From contig CANEYR010000023.1 in assembly GCA_947444055.1 (NCBI GenBank), forward strand, positions 1 to 50,558: a stretch of 50,558 nucleotides of DNA, given 5' to 3'. The translations under genes were made by a program, and so were the position numbers. The notes under the pieces are model-generated. The model did no database searches. It worked only from the letters and a program-made list of their open reading frames with translations, and was not told the origin of the DNA. Source of the stretch: Planctomycetota bacterium. GTDB taxonomy: Bacteria > Planctomycetota > UBA1135 > UBA2386. The number at the start of each line of letters is the position of its first letter. The stretch's first letter is position 1. Below are positions 17,073 through 27,000 of this stretch, piece after piece.

Positions 17073-17927
17073 TTACTCCCGCTGCCGCGACGACTCGGCG
17101 ATGCGCGCCAGCACGTCCGGCGCATCGTTGTGCGAATGCGTGAAGCCCATCGCCCGCTCGGCGCGCACCGTCGCCTCGCTGCGAAACGCGATGATGTAGC
17201 CGCGGCGCCAACGATCGCTGGTGTTGCCGCCAGAGCCATGCACCGTGCGTTCGTGATGCACCGTCGCATCGCCGCGCCGAAGCCGCCCGGGACGAATGCG
17301 ATCGACGGCCGGATCGACCCTGGCGACCATCGTGTGGTTCTCACTGCGATCGGCGAGCAGCGGCACATGCGGGCGCAAACGCGGTTCGCCATGCGAGCCA
17401 TCGACGAAGCAGACACAGCCGTTCTCTTCGTTGGTTTCGTCGAAGGCGAGCCAGAACGACGCCGTGCGCGGGTCGGGCGTCACCGGCCAATAGCCGAGGT
17501 CTTGATGCCAGTGGAACACCGCATCGGCCTTGTGCGGCGGCTTCGCGACCAGCTGGTCGTAGTCGAGCACCATGCCATCGCCTTGCAGTTGCCGGGCGAC
17601 GTCCGCGGCGCGCCGTTCGTAGACGTTGCCTTGCAGCGCCGGGTGGTAGCGACGCGGCAGCATCACGTTGAGAATTGCGAACTGCTCGATCGAACGGTCG
17701 TAGTTGCCCGTCATGTCGCAGTAGTCGCGCAGCGGCACCGGGATCTCGCGGCGCAGCAGTTGCCAATAGGTCGCTTCCAGAGCCTGCACTTCAGCTTCGC
17801 TCAAGAGGCCGGGCAACGTCAGCCAGCCGTTGGTCGCAAACTCGCGCCGCTGCTCGGCAGACAAGGGGTAGTGGTCGTTGGATGTCGGTCGCATGCAGCC
17901 GCCGTCGATGGGTTGGGCGGAAGTCAT
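17073..17927 (-). CDS. Phytanoyl-CoA dioxygenase (PhyH) family protein
   Basis: A 284-aa Fe(II)/2-oxoglutarate oxygenase. The iron-binding facial triad is visible: HxD in FHWHQDLGYW (His141, Asp143) and the distal His230 in TVHGSGGN, with basic residues in the following SDRWRRGYI strand for 2-oxoglutarate. The N-terminal opening FATNGWLTLPGLL is typical of PhyH proteins. It would hydroxylate a small molecule, but the substrate is unknown. It stands alone, divergent from the TPR-AAA+ gene with about 51 bp between starts. It is not obviously part of the isonitrile-type cluster 3 kb away. Confidence 0.85.
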   Translation of the reverse strand: MTSAQPIDGGCMRPTSNDHYPLSAEQRREFATNGWLTLPGLLSEAEVQALEATYWQLLRREIPVPLRDYCDMTGNYDRSIEQFAILNVMLPRRYHPALQGNVYERRAADVARQLQGDGMVLDYDQLVAKPPHKADAVFHWHQDLGYWPVTPDPRTASFWLAFDETNEENGCVCFVDGSHGEPRLRPHVPLLADRSENHTMVARVDPAVDRIRPGRLRRGDATVHHERTVHGSGGNTSDRWRRGYIIAFRSEATVRAERAMGFTHSHNDAPDVLARIAESSRQRE

Positions 17928-17978
17928 ACCGGATCGCAGGCGGTCGCGGTGTTGCTCACCGACACACCTTCTGGCCCA

Positions 17979-19325
17979 ATGAACCCCATGGACGCTGACG
18001 CCACCATCCGCTCCCTGCGCGAGGCGCTCGCCGCGAGCCCAAGCAACCTGCCGCTGCGGCGCCTGCTCGCCGAGACCCTGTTTGCGTATGGCCACTACGC
18101 CGAGGCTGAGCAAGAACTGCTGGCCTTCTTGCGCAGCGAACCCAAGGACGAAGCGGTCGGTCTCTTGCTCGCCCGCACCTACCGCGCCCAGAACAAGCAC
18201 TCCCCAGCCGCCATCGTGCTCGAGCAGCTGATCGTGCGCGGCAGCCACCGGGCGCACGTCGAATTGGCCCGCGTGCTGCTCGGCGAAGGCAACGTCGAAG
18301 AAGCGGTGCGTCATTATCGGAAGGCGCTCGCCGCGGATGCCTCCCTGCGTGATGCCGAGCTCAGCGACCGCCTCGGTGTGGACCTGCAGCCGAGCCACGA
18401 TGGCGAGGTGCAGGACGGCAAGCTGCGCAGCGCCATGGGCGAACCTGACAACGACCTCGGGTTGCGACCCGTTCGCAGCGACGTCAAGTTCGTGCACGTC
18501 GGCGGGCTCGCCAAACTGAAGGACGAGATCCGCAAGAAGATCGTGCTGCCGATGCAGCGCCCTGATCTCTACAGGGCCTACGGCAAGAAGACCGGCGGCG
18601 GCATCTTGATGTACGGGCCGCCCGGCTGCGGCAAGACGTTCCTCGCCAAGGCCACGGCCGGCGAAGTCGATGCGCACTTCTTGAACGTCGGCATCCACGA
18701 CGTGCTCGACATGTGGATCGGCAAGAGCGAACGCAACCTACACGCGGTGTTTGTGACGGCGCGCCAGCACAAGCCGTGTGTGCTGTTCTTCGACGAGGTC
18801 GATGCGCTCGGCGCCGCGCGCAACGACATGAAGCACAGTGCGGGGCGGCAGACAATCAACCAGTTCCTCGCCGAGCTCGACGGCCTCGGTGCCGACAACG
18901 ACGGCCTGTTGGTGCTCGCCGCCACCAACGCACCGTGGCACATGGACAGCGCCTTCCGCCGACCGGGGCGCTTTGATCGGGTGATCTTCGTGCCGCCGCC
19001 GGATGAGGAGGCGCGCGCCGACATTCTCCGTCTGCTGCTGGCCGGCAAGCCGCAGGAGAACGTCGACCATGCAGCCATCGCCAAGAAGACCGATCGCTTC
19101 TCCGGTGCGGACCTGAAGGCGCTGGTCGATCGCGCGATCGAAGCCAAGCTGGACGACGCCATCGCGAGCGGCGTGCCCGAGCCACTGCGCACGAAGGATC
19201 TGCTGGCGGTCGCGAAGACGCAGAAGCCGACGACGGCGGAGTGGTTTGCGACCGCGAAGAACTACGTGCTCTACGCCAACGATGCCGGGCTCTACGACGA
19301 CCTGAAGGGTTACCTGAAGTTGTGA
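17979..19325 (+). CDS. TPR-AAA+ ATPase
   Basis: A 448-aa cytosolic ATPase. About four TPR helical pairs (residues 1-115) are followed by a classical AAA+ module similar to FtsH/Cdc48 D1. Walker A is GPPGCGKT (Lys219), Walker B is VLFFDEVDA (Asp272, Glu273), the second region of homology is FRRPGRFDR, and the sensor 2 region is DRFSGADLKALVDRA. The TPR part probably selects a protein substrate or partner for remodelling. Start 17979 is the first ATG; another lies nine bases on. It is followed 45 bp later by a TPR membrane protein on the same strand, so the two may form a pair. Confidence 0.87.
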   Translation: MNPMDADATIRSLREALAASPSNLPLRRLLAETLFAYGHYAEAEQELLAFLRSEPKDEAVGLLLARTYRAQNKHSPAAIVLEQLIVRGSHRAHVELARVLLGEGNVEEAVRHYRKALAADASLRDAELSDRLGVDLQPSHDGEVQDGKLRSAMGEPDNDLGLRPVRSDVKFVHVGGLAKLKDEIRKKIVLPMQRPDLYRAYGKKTGGGILMYGPPGCGKTFLAKATAGEVDAHFLNVGIHDVLDMWIGKSERNLHAVFVTARQHKPCVLFFDEVDALGAARNDMKHSAGRQTINQFLAELDGLGADNDGLLVLAATNAPWHMDSAFRRPGRFDRVIFVPPPDEEARADILRLLLAGKPQENVDHAAIAKKTDRFSGADLKALVDRAIEAKLDDAIASGVPEPLRTKDLLAVAKTQKPTTAEWFATAKNYVLYANDAGLYDDLKGYLKL

Positions 19326-19370
19326 CGGCGAACACGTTGCGCGGCGGCACTCGGTAGCGACACTGCGCCG

Positions 19371-20726
19371 ATGCAGTCTGAGGCGATGTGGCAGCGCGCG
19401 ATCTTGTTGTTCCAGCAGCAACGCTGGGACCTCACCATTCGTGAATTGCGCGGCTTGCTTGGGGTGGCCCCCGATCACGCGCCCGCCCACGCCCTGCTGG
19501 CGCAGTCGTTGGCGCGCACCGACGCGCTTGACGAAGCCCTCAGCGAGGCCAAGCGCGCCGTCGGCCTCGATCCCGAACTCGACTTTGCCTACGGCACGCT
19601 CGCCGCCGTGCATTGGCAACGCCGCGAGCTGGACCTCGCGGTGACGGCAATCGAACGCGCCATCGAACTCGATCCCGACGACGTCGGCCATCGCGGCACC
19701 CTGGCCCAGATTCGCATCGGCCAGGGTCGCTTGGCGGACGCCTTGGCGGCCGCCGATGACGGGCTGACGCTCGATCCGCAGGACACCGACTGCCTCAACC
19801 TGCGCGCGCTCGCACTGGCCAAACTCGGACGCGGCAAGGAAGCCAGCGACAGCGTCGAAGCCTCGCTCGCGCGCGACCCCGACAATCCCTACACGCACCA
19901 GACACGCGGCCTGGCTCTGCTGCACGCCGGCGACGCGAAAGGCGCCTTGCATCACTTCCAAGAAGCGCTGCGCCGAGATCCCAACTTGCAGGGCGCGCGC
20001 CAAGGCTTGGTCGAGGCACTGAAGGCGAGGAACCCGCTCTACCGCGTCGTGCTCGGCTGGTTCTTGTGGATGGAACGGTTCTCCGGTCCGCGCCAACTGC
20101 AGATCATGATCGGCCTCTGGCTGGCAGCGCGCTTTGGCGCCGACGGCTTGGCGAGTGCTGGCTACCCGTCGGCGGCGATGGTCGTGCGCTACAGCTGGCT
20201 CGGCTTCGTGCTGGTCACGGCGTGTGCAGTGCCGCTGTTCAACCTGCTGCTGCTGCTGCATCCCATCGGGCGACACGCCCTGCAACGCCGCGCCCGATTC
20301 GATGCGATCGTGCTCGGCGCCTGTATCGCGACCAGCCTTGGCGTCTTCGCCTATGCGTGGCTTGGAACCAGTCCTTTGGCGTCGGCGGGCTGGGCCTTCT
20401 GGTTGGTGTTCCCGCTGCCGGTGGCTGGCCTCGCGCTGTTTGAGCTCGGCTGGGGCCGTCGCGTGCTGCAGGTGTTCTGCGTGGCGTCGCTCGGCTTCTG
20501 GGTGTGGTGGCGCGTGCGCATCGAGCAACTATTGGCGGAGGCCTTGTTGCAAGAGCAGCGTCTGAGCAGCACGCAGATCGCGGCCGCCACCGACGCACTG
20601 CTCGCCCCAGTGCGCGCGCACCAAGAGATCTTCCATTCGCTGGTCTTGGCCGTCGCGCTGAGCACGTGGTTCGTGTTGCTGGCGCCGAAGGGCGGCAAGC
20701 GTCGGCGCCAGGGTGCGGACGGGTAG
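19371..20726 (+). CDS. TPR membrane protein
   Basis: A 451-aa protein. Its first ~215 residues are six TPR units with the typical spacing (for example AVGLDPELDFAYGTLAAVHW). The rest has about five hydrophobic helices between residues 230 and 380 and one near 415-435, ending in a basic tail. The TPRs lack a signal peptide and probably face the cytosol. It follows the TPR-AAA+ ATPase gene, so it could be the membrane partner of that enzyme. Its end faces the ligase gene of the biosynthetic cluster with only 2 bp between stops. Function otherwise unknown. Confidence 0.75.
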   Translation: MQSEAMWQRAILLFQQQRWDLTIRELRGLLGVAPDHAPAHALLAQSLARTDALDEALSEAKRAVGLDPELDFAYGTLAAVHWQRRELDLAVTAIERAIELDPDDVGHRGTLAQIRIGQGRLADALAAADDGLTLDPQDTDCLNLRALALAKLGRGKEASDSVEASLARDPDNPYTHQTRGLALLHAGDAKGALHHFQEALRRDPNLQGARQGLVEALKARNPLYRVVLGWFLWMERFSGPRQLQIMIGLWLAARFGADGLASAGYPSAAMVVRYSWLGFVLVTACAVPLFNLLLLLHPIGRHALQRRARFDAIVLGACIATSLGVFAYAWLGTSPLASAGWAFWLVFPLPVAGLALFELGWGRRVLQVFCVASLGFWVWWRVRIEQLLAEALLQEQRLSSTQIAAATDALLAPVRAHQEIFHSLVLAVALSTWFVLLAPKGGKRRRQGADG

Positions 20727-20728
20727 GG

Positions 20729-22291
20729 TCAGTTCACCCGCCGTGAACGGCCGACCCAAAACGGCTCACGCAGCAAGTGCTTCTGGATCTTGCCGCTCGG
20801 CGTGCGCGGCAACGACGCCACGAAATCGACCGAACGCGGCACCTTGAAGTCGGCGAGCTGCGCGCGGGCGTGCGCCAGAATCTCCCCGGCCGTCGCCGCC
20901 AGACCCGCGCGCAGCACCACGATCGCCTTGCCCAGTTCACCCCAACGATCGTCGGGAATGCCGATCACCGCCGCCTCGGCGACGGCGGGGTGCGCGCACA
21001 ACACGCTCTCGATCTCGGCCGGATACACGTTCTCGCCAGCGCTGCAGATCATGTCCTTCAAGCGGTCGCAGACGTGCACGTAGCCTTCGTCGTCGAGGAA
21101 GCCCGCGTCGCCGGTATGCACATAGCCCTCGCGCAACGTCGCCGCGTTGGCGTCGGGACGGCACCAATAGCCGAGCATGTTGGCGGGCGAACGAATGCAG
21201 AGTTCGCCGATGCTGCGCGCGGGCAGCGGACGACCGTCGCCGTCGATGACCTTCACGTGCACACCCGGATAGGGCTTGCCCGCCGCCTCCCACAACTCGG
21301 GGCGCCGATGGTCCGCGGGCCGCAGGCAGACGGCGGTGTTGCCCGTCTCCGTCAAGCCATAGATCTGGGCGAAGTCGCAGCCGAACGTGCGCATCGCGGC
21401 CTCCAGGTTGGGGCGAGGAATCGGCGAGCCGCCGTAGACGATCGTCTGCAGGGACGAAAAGTCGGTGCGCGCGCACTCGGGCTCCGACAAACACACCTGC
21501 AACATGGCAGGCACCATGCAGGCCTTCGTCACTCGCAGCGTGGCGATCGCCTGCAACACGCGCCAACCAGCGAACGTCGGCACCACCACGTTCGCGGCCC
21601 CGGCGTTGAAGCCCGTCATCGCCCACCACATGCCGCCGATGTGGAAGCTCGGGATGCCCAGCAAGCTGACGTCGCTAGGCGACCAGCCGATCCACGGGTC
21701 GCCGACCGCGTGCATGCCGGCGACCACCGCGACGAAACTGCGGTGTGCCAGCATCACGCCCTTCGGTTTGCCCGTGGTGCCGGAGGTGTACATCTGCACA
21801 GCGACGTCTTCGCTACCAACGGTCACGACGGGCAGAGCCTCCGTGGCGCCGTTCTGCCATGCCAAAAAGCACGGCAGGTCCACCGCCTCGCCGCGCAGAG
21901 CGATGGTGAGGCGCAGTTGCGGGCAGAGCGTTCGCAGTTCTCGCGCCTTGGCAAAGAACTCCGGGCCCACGAACAGCACTTCGACTTCGGCGTCCGTCAG
22001 TTGGAACGCGATCTCACTGGTGCACAGGCGCCAGTTGATGCCGACGACGACGCCACCGACTTTGGCGATGCCGAAGACCACCACGAACAGGTTGGCACTG
22101 TCGTGATCCAGGATCGCCAACCGCGCGCCCTTCATGACGCCATCGCGACGCAACGCTCCGGCGACGCCATCCGACCTCGCCGCCAACTCACCGTAGGTCA
22201 CGCGCTGCTCGCCATCGATCAGGGCCACGGCCGCCGGCCGCAGCCGGGCTTGGCGCGCCAGGATCTCGGGAATCGTCGAGGGTTCGCCCAT
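20729..22291 (-). CDS. Acyl-adenylating ligase (ScoC/FadD10-like, AMP-binding)
   Basis: A 520-aa ANL-superfamily enzyme that would adenylate a carboxylic acid and pass it to a thiol. P-loop-like TSGTTGKPKG is at residues 169-178, the adenine motif is YGLTETGN, and the hinge is DRLKDMICSAGENVYPAEIE. The catalytic C-terminal lysine lies in TPSGKIQK at 501. General fatty acid:CoA ligases look alike, so the acceptor (CoA or ACP) is not proven. Its position beside ScoE- and ScoD-type genes and a PKS with an N-terminal ACP suggests it loads that ACP, as FadD10/ScoC does in isonitrile lipopeptide clusters. The start at 22291 matches the conserved N-terminus; 22330 is an alternative. Confidence 0.88.
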   Translation of the reverse strand: MGEPSTIPEILARQARLRPAAVALIDGEQRVTYGELAARSDGVAGALRRDGVMKGARLAILDHDSANLFVVVFGIAKVGGVVVGINWRLCTSEIAFQLTDAEVEVLFVGPEFFAKARELRTLCPQLRLTIALRGEAVDLPCFLAWQNGATEALPVVTVGSEDVAVQMYTSGTTGKPKGVMLAHRSFVAVVAGMHAVGDPWIGWSPSDVSLLGIPSFHIGGMWWAMTGFNAGAANVVVPTFAGWRVLQAIATLRVTKACMVPAMLQVCLSEPECARTDFSSLQTIVYGGSPIPRPNLEAAMRTFGCDFAQIYGLTETGNTAVCLRPADHRRPELWEAAGKPYPGVHVKVIDGDGRPLPARSIGELCIRSPANMLGYWCRPDANAATLREGYVHTGDAGFLDDEGYVHVCDRLKDMICSAGENVYPAEIESVLCAHPAVAEAAVIGIPDDRWGELGKAIVVLRAGLAATAGEILAHARAQLADFKVPRSVDFVASLPRTPSGKIQKHLLREPFWVGRSRRVN

Positions 22292-22564
22292 CTGACTGCG
22301 CACCAGACCGGAGCGAGGTCGTGATGGCAACCACGTAGCGGTGCCATCGAAAGCACTGCGGCGGACGGCGTTCGCACCGGCACCACCTTTGCTAGGAGCC
22401 GTTCGTCCGAGGCCTGGTCCGGGCGGCGCTCCCGGCTGACTGCCGCTAGCATGCCTCGCCAGGATCGGACATTGATCGCCCCGGTCCCGCTCTGTCGCCT
22501 CGCCGTCACTCGCCCGTCGAAGAACCGACGAACGGTGGCAAGCGACTGCTAGTGCCTGCTCGCC
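22292..22564. promoter_or_regulatory. Divergent intergenic region of the biosynthetic cluster
   Basis: A 273-bp gap between the ligase start (minus strand) and the ScoE-like start (plus strand). Both promoters of the cluster should lie here. I see no confident -35/-10 pair, operator palindrome or known regulatory motif, and no regulator gene is adjacent. No convincing small ORF is present. Confidence 0.4.
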
Positions 22565-23446
22565 ATGAAGATCGTCCCCCGCAATTCACTCGGTGCTGAC
22601 GTCACGGATCTCGACTTGCGTCGCGTGACGGCGGGTGAAGTCACCGCTCTGAAGGAAGCTGTCTACGACCACAAGCTGCTGGTCTTCCACGGCGTCGAGC
22701 TGACCGATGCCGACTACGTCACGATGGCGCGCCGATTTGGGGTGCCGCAGCGGTACTTCCAGAGCCACTACCATCACCCTGAGTGGAAGGAGATCTTCGT
22801 CAGCAACAACGTGCCGATGGGCGGCGCGAAGGTCGGGGTCGCCGGCACCGGGCGCATGTGGCACTCGGACTACCAGTTCTTTGCGGAGCCGCTGCCGCTG
22901 ACGTTTGTGATGCCGCGCATCGTGCCGCCGTTGGGTTCGCGTGGCACCCTGTTCCTCGACATGGTCGCCGCCCTACGCGACCTGCCAGAGCAACTGGCGA
23001 AGGTGCTGCGCACGGCGACCTGCCGCCAAGACGCCGTCTACTACTACAAGGTGCAGCCGTTCGACATCGACAAGGGCATCGGCGAGCTGATGGAGGAGTT
23101 TCATCGCACGGCTCCTGGGGCTTCGCATCCAGCCGTCATCCAACATCCGTTGCGCGATCGGCCTGCCCTGTATGTCAGCAGCGGGTTCACGCAATGCATC
23201 GAAGGCATGCCGCACGAACAGAGTCAGGACGTGCTGCGCGCCGTCTTCGCCTTCATCGAACAAGAGCAGCGCGTGCACATCGAACGCTGGCAACTCGGCG
23301 ATCTGTTCTTTTGGGACAACCGACAGGTCTTGCATCGGTCGTCCGGCACCCTGCACGGCCAGTCGAGCCGCAGTTACCGCATCGGCGTCTATGACGGCGT
23401 TCCCTTCTATCCAGGGCTGCCGATCACCGGGGAGAACCAACCGTGA
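22565..23446 (+). CDS. TauD-fold Fe(II)/2-oxoglutarate oxygenase, isonitrile synthase type (ScoE/Rv0097-like)
   Basis: A 293-aa enzyme of the TauD family. The iron triad is His100-x-Asp102 (MWHSDYQF) and His257 (DNRQVLHRS), with Arg272 likely binding 2-oxoglutarate. Specific similarity to ScoE/Rv0097, judged from memory, includes the YHH segment followed by EIFVSN (residues 69-80), a lysine at 162 in YYYKVQPFDI, RGTLFLDM, and PAVIQHP before the ALYVSSGFT strand. ScoE and Rv0097 convert an N-carboxymethyl beta-amino acid to an isonitrile by oxidative decarboxylation. The next gene, FcoT-like, starts within its stop codon (GTGA), as expected if they act in series. The family match is strong; the reaction is inferred. 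Confidence 0.85.
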   Translation: MKIVPRNSLGADVTDLDLRRVTAGEVTALKEAVYDHKLLVFHGVELTDADYVTMARRFGVPQRYFQSHYHHPEWKEIFVSNNVPMGGAKVGVAGTGRMWHSDYQFFAEPLPLTFVMPRIVPPLGSRGTLFLDMVAALRDLPEQLAKVLRTATCRQDAVYYYKVQPFDIDKGIGELMEEFHRTAPGASHPAVIQHPLRDRPALYVSSGFTQCIEGMPHEQSQDVLRAVFAFIEQEQRVHIERWQLGDLFFWDNRQVLHRSSGTLHGQSSRSYRIGVYDGVPFYPGLPITGENQP

Positions 23447-24009
23447 GTGCACCCATGTTGATTCCAGATCGCGCGCCTAGCGAGCTGTCCGAAGAACTGC
23501 GCCAGCGAGTGCTCACTCCCTACAAGAGCCATTCGCGCTACGTGCATCGCGCCGTGTTGAGCCAGTGCGGCAACGGCGCCTCGCCGCACACCGCCACCCC
23601 CGCGACGTGGATCCGGCTCGACGCCGAGTGCGGGTTCGAAGAACCGTGCTACATCGAAGCGACTGGCCACTTCAACGCCGTCGAGTTCAACATCACCTTC
23701 AACCAGATGCTGTACCTGGCGATGGCCGAAGCGGTGCGCCGCCGCCTCATCCCAGAACTCAGCCACTGGAGCCTCGACGACTTCTTCCGCGCGCAGCTGC
23801 CGGATGTCTTGATCGCCGACTACCAAGCGCGCTTTCGCCGACCGATGACCGCGCGGCACTACCGCGGCTGGGTTTCGTTCGTCGACGTGCAAACGCGACC
23901 GCAGCGCAAGCTGCTGCTGCTGCAGACCCGCGCCGGTTGCAGCACCGACGCCGGCGGTGAGTGCTCGGCCGACGCGACCATCGCGTTGGTGAACTGGCAG
24001 CCGGCATGA
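23443..24009 (+). CDS. FcoT-like hotdog thioesterase/lyase (ScoD/Rv0098-like)
   Basis: A 188-aa protein matching the FcoT family. The diagnostic block is CYIEATGHFNAVEFNITFNQ (about residues 70-89), and HWSLDDFFRAQL and RFRRPM also align with my memory of Rv0098. Rv0098 was first described as a fatty-acyl-CoA thioesterase; its relative ScoD adds glycine to an enoyl-ACP in isonitrile lipopeptide synthesis. The GTG start overlaps the upstream stop; an ATG four codons later is an alternative. Its stop overlaps the PKS start by ATGA, so all three genes are translationally linked. This neighbourhood is the best evidence for the isonitrile pathway. Confidence 0.86.
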   Translation: MSAPMLIPDRAPSELSEELRQRVLTPYKSHSRYVHRAVLSQCGNGASPHTATPATWIRLDAECGFEEPCYIEATGHFNAVEFNITFNQMLYLAMAEAVRRRLIPELSHWSLDDFFRAQLPDVLIADYQARFRRPMTARHYRGWVSFVDVQTRPQRKLLLLQTRAGCSTDAGGECSADATIALVNWQPA

Positions 24010-27000
24010 ACGACGGTAGCGACAGCCGACCTCCAGCTTTTCGCGCCCACCTCGCCAGCCTGCCTGGCGGGCGGCGCCAGGAGGAGCTGGTCGCGCACTT
24101 GTGCACGCGCGCGGCGCACTTTCTCCACCTGCCGGACGTGCGCAGCGTTGGCCCAGAGACGTCTTGGGTCGATCTCGGCTTCGACTCGTTGCGCGCCGTC
24201 GACTTTCGTTCGGAGCTGGCCACAGCCCTCGGCCTCGAGCTGCGTTCGACGCTGTTGTTTGACCACGTGCACGCGGCAGCGCTGGCGTCGCACTTGCTGA
24301 CGCTGCTGGCGTTCGAACCCAGCCACACAGCGCCGCCGTCGCCGCCACCCTTGCCCGTCAACACCACGGCGAACGAACCGATCGCGATCGTGGGTGCAGC
24401 GTGCCGTTTCCCGGGCGGCGAAGACCTGGAGAGCTTCTGGCAACTGCTGGCGGCCGGGCGCGACGCGATCGCGCCGATTCCGCCAGAACGGTTCGACCTC
24501 GAAGCCCTCTACGACCCGGATCCCGCTGCCGAGGGCAAGATCTATGTGCGTGAAGCGGGACTGCTGCGCGATGTCGATCGCTTCGACGCGGCGTTCTTCG
24601 GCATCAGCCCACGCGAAGCGTTGCTGCTCGATCCCATGCAGAGGCTGCTGCTGGAAGTGAGTTGGCACGCACTCGAACACGCGAACCTGCCGCCCGCGGC
24701 GCTCAGTGAACAGTGTGTCGGTGTCTACCTCGGCACCCGGGCGAGTGAGTACTTCGACTCGCAGACGGCGCGCACACCCGCGGACGCCAGTGCCTACTAC
24801 CCAACCGGCGACGCCCTCAGCACGGCCGCGGGTCGGCTGTCGTACACGTTCGGGTTTCGTGGCCCGTGTTACGCGCTGGACACCGCCTGCTCGGGTTCGT
24901 TGGTCGCAGTGCACATCGCCGTGCGCGCGCTGCGAGCTCGTGAATGCGATGTCGCGTTGGCGGGCGGCGTCAATGTGATCTTCGATCCAGTGTCGATGGC
25001 TGGACTCTGTCGCGCGCGCATGCTGGCGCCAGATGGCCGCAGCAAGTCGTTCGACGCCACTGCGAACGGCTACGGCCGTGGGGAGGGCTGCGGCATCGTG
25101 GTGTGCAAGCGGCTCGCCGATGCCGAAGCCGCGGGCGATCGCATTCTCGGGGTCGTGCGCGGCACCTCGATCAACCAAGATGGTCGCAGCGCTGGCCTCA
25201 CCGTTCCGCATGGTCCGGCGCAGGCCACCGTCATTCGGCAAGCGCTGGCGGACGCCGGGCTTGGTCCCGACGCCATCGACTACGTCGAGGCGCACGGCAC
25301 CGGCACTGCCCTAGGTGATCCGATCGAAGCCAACGCCTTGAATACGGTGTTTGGCCAGCGCCTGCGGCCCTTGCCGATCGGCTCAGTGAAGACCAACATC
25401 GGCCACCTCGAAGCGGCGGCGGGCATCTCGGGTCTGCTCAAGACCGTTCTGGCGCTGCGGGAACGCACGCTGCCAGCCACGCTGCACTTTCGCGTTCCCA
25501 ATCCGCACATCGACTGGGCGCAGAGCCGCGTGCAGGTCACCGCCGAGCGCACACCGCTGCCTGGCAACGCCACGCTGCACGCCGGCGTCAGTTCGTTCGG
25601 GTTCTCGGGCACCAACTGCCATGTCGTGATCAGTTCCGCCCCGTCGGCGGTGTCGTCGTGCGCGCCTGTCGCGGCGCCGACGCCGCGAGGCCCGTGGTTG
25701 TTGCCGTTGCAAGCTGCCGACAAAGATGCCTTGCGCGCCCTGGCCAGTGCGCACGCCGAGGCACTCGCCGCCGCCGACAGCGACCTCGCCACCTGGTGCC
25801 ACGCCGCCGCCGTCGCCCGCGCAGCGCTGCCCCATCGCGCGGCCTTCGTGGCGTCGACCAAGCAGGAACTGACGGTGGCCTTGCAAGAGTTCGCGGCCGG
25901 TGACGACAGCGCCGCCACTGCCTGTGGGCACGCCGCCGCCCCGCCGCCGCGCGTCGCCTTCTTGTTTCCTGGCCAAGGTGCCCAGCGCGCGGGCATGGGC
26001 AAGGAACTGCACGCCGACGAGCCGGTCTTTCGCGATGCTCTCGAGGCGGCCGCCGCGCGCTTGCACGGCTTGTTACCGGCGCCCCTGTTGCAGTTGTTGT
26101 TCGGTGAGTCCACGGCGCTGCTCGATCGCACCGACGTCACGCAGCCCGCTCTCTGTGCCTACGAACTGGCCTTGCTGGCGCTGTTCCGCAGCGTGCGCGT
26201 CGTGCCCGATCACGTGCTCGGCCAAAGCGTCGGCGACTTCGCGGCAGCGGTTGCCGCCGGCGTCATGGATGGCAGCGATGCACTGCGGCTCTGTGCGGCG
26301 CGCGGCCGACTGATGGTCGACCTCTGTCCACCTGGCGGCATGCTGGCCGTGTTGGCGCCGATCGCCCGTTGGCAGGCGCTGCTTGCGCTGCATCCACGCG
26401 TGACGATCGCCGTGCGCAACGCCGAGGCGAACGTCGTCGTCGGTGGTGATCCGCACGAACTGGACGCCCTGCAGCAGCGACTGGAGGCAGCGGGCTTGCG
26501 CACGCGACGGCTGCCCGTGAGCCACGCGTTCCACACCGCCAGCACCGACCCGATGCTCGCTGCGTTCGAAGAACGCACCGCCGCCATTCGTTTGCGGCAA
26601 CCAGAGTGCGCGTTTCTCGACAATCGCACCGGCCAACTCGCCGACGCCTCCGTCGCGACCGCCCAGCACTGGCGCGCGCACGTGCGGGACGCCGTGCACT
26701 TCCAACGCAGCGTGCAGACGCTGGCGGCGACGGCCTGTTCGGTGTGGGTGGAACTCGGCCCCGTGCCGATGCTGACCACGATCGTCGGCGAGAACGGCGT
26801 GCGCGGGCGACGCCTATTGGCAGCCCAACGCCCGCGCGATGCCGGCCGCAGCGGGTTTCTTCGCACCATCGCCGAACTGTGGACCCTCGGCGTCGCCGTT
26901 GACCTCGCCGCCTGCAATCACCGCCACGGCCCGGCCCGCGCCACCCTGCCGCTGTATCCATTCCAACGACGGCGGGTGTGGCCCGAGAAGCGCCCGAGCC

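Noticed and set aside
17073..17927. PhyH dioxygenase as part of the isonitrile-type cluster
   Set aside because: It is on the other side of two TPR genes that look unrelated, with no coupling or shared strand with the cluster.
23859..25295. Long minus-strand frame across the FcoT-like gene and PKS start
   Set aside because: It overlaps clearly conserved ACP, KS and FcoT sequence on the other strand and shows no motif of its own.
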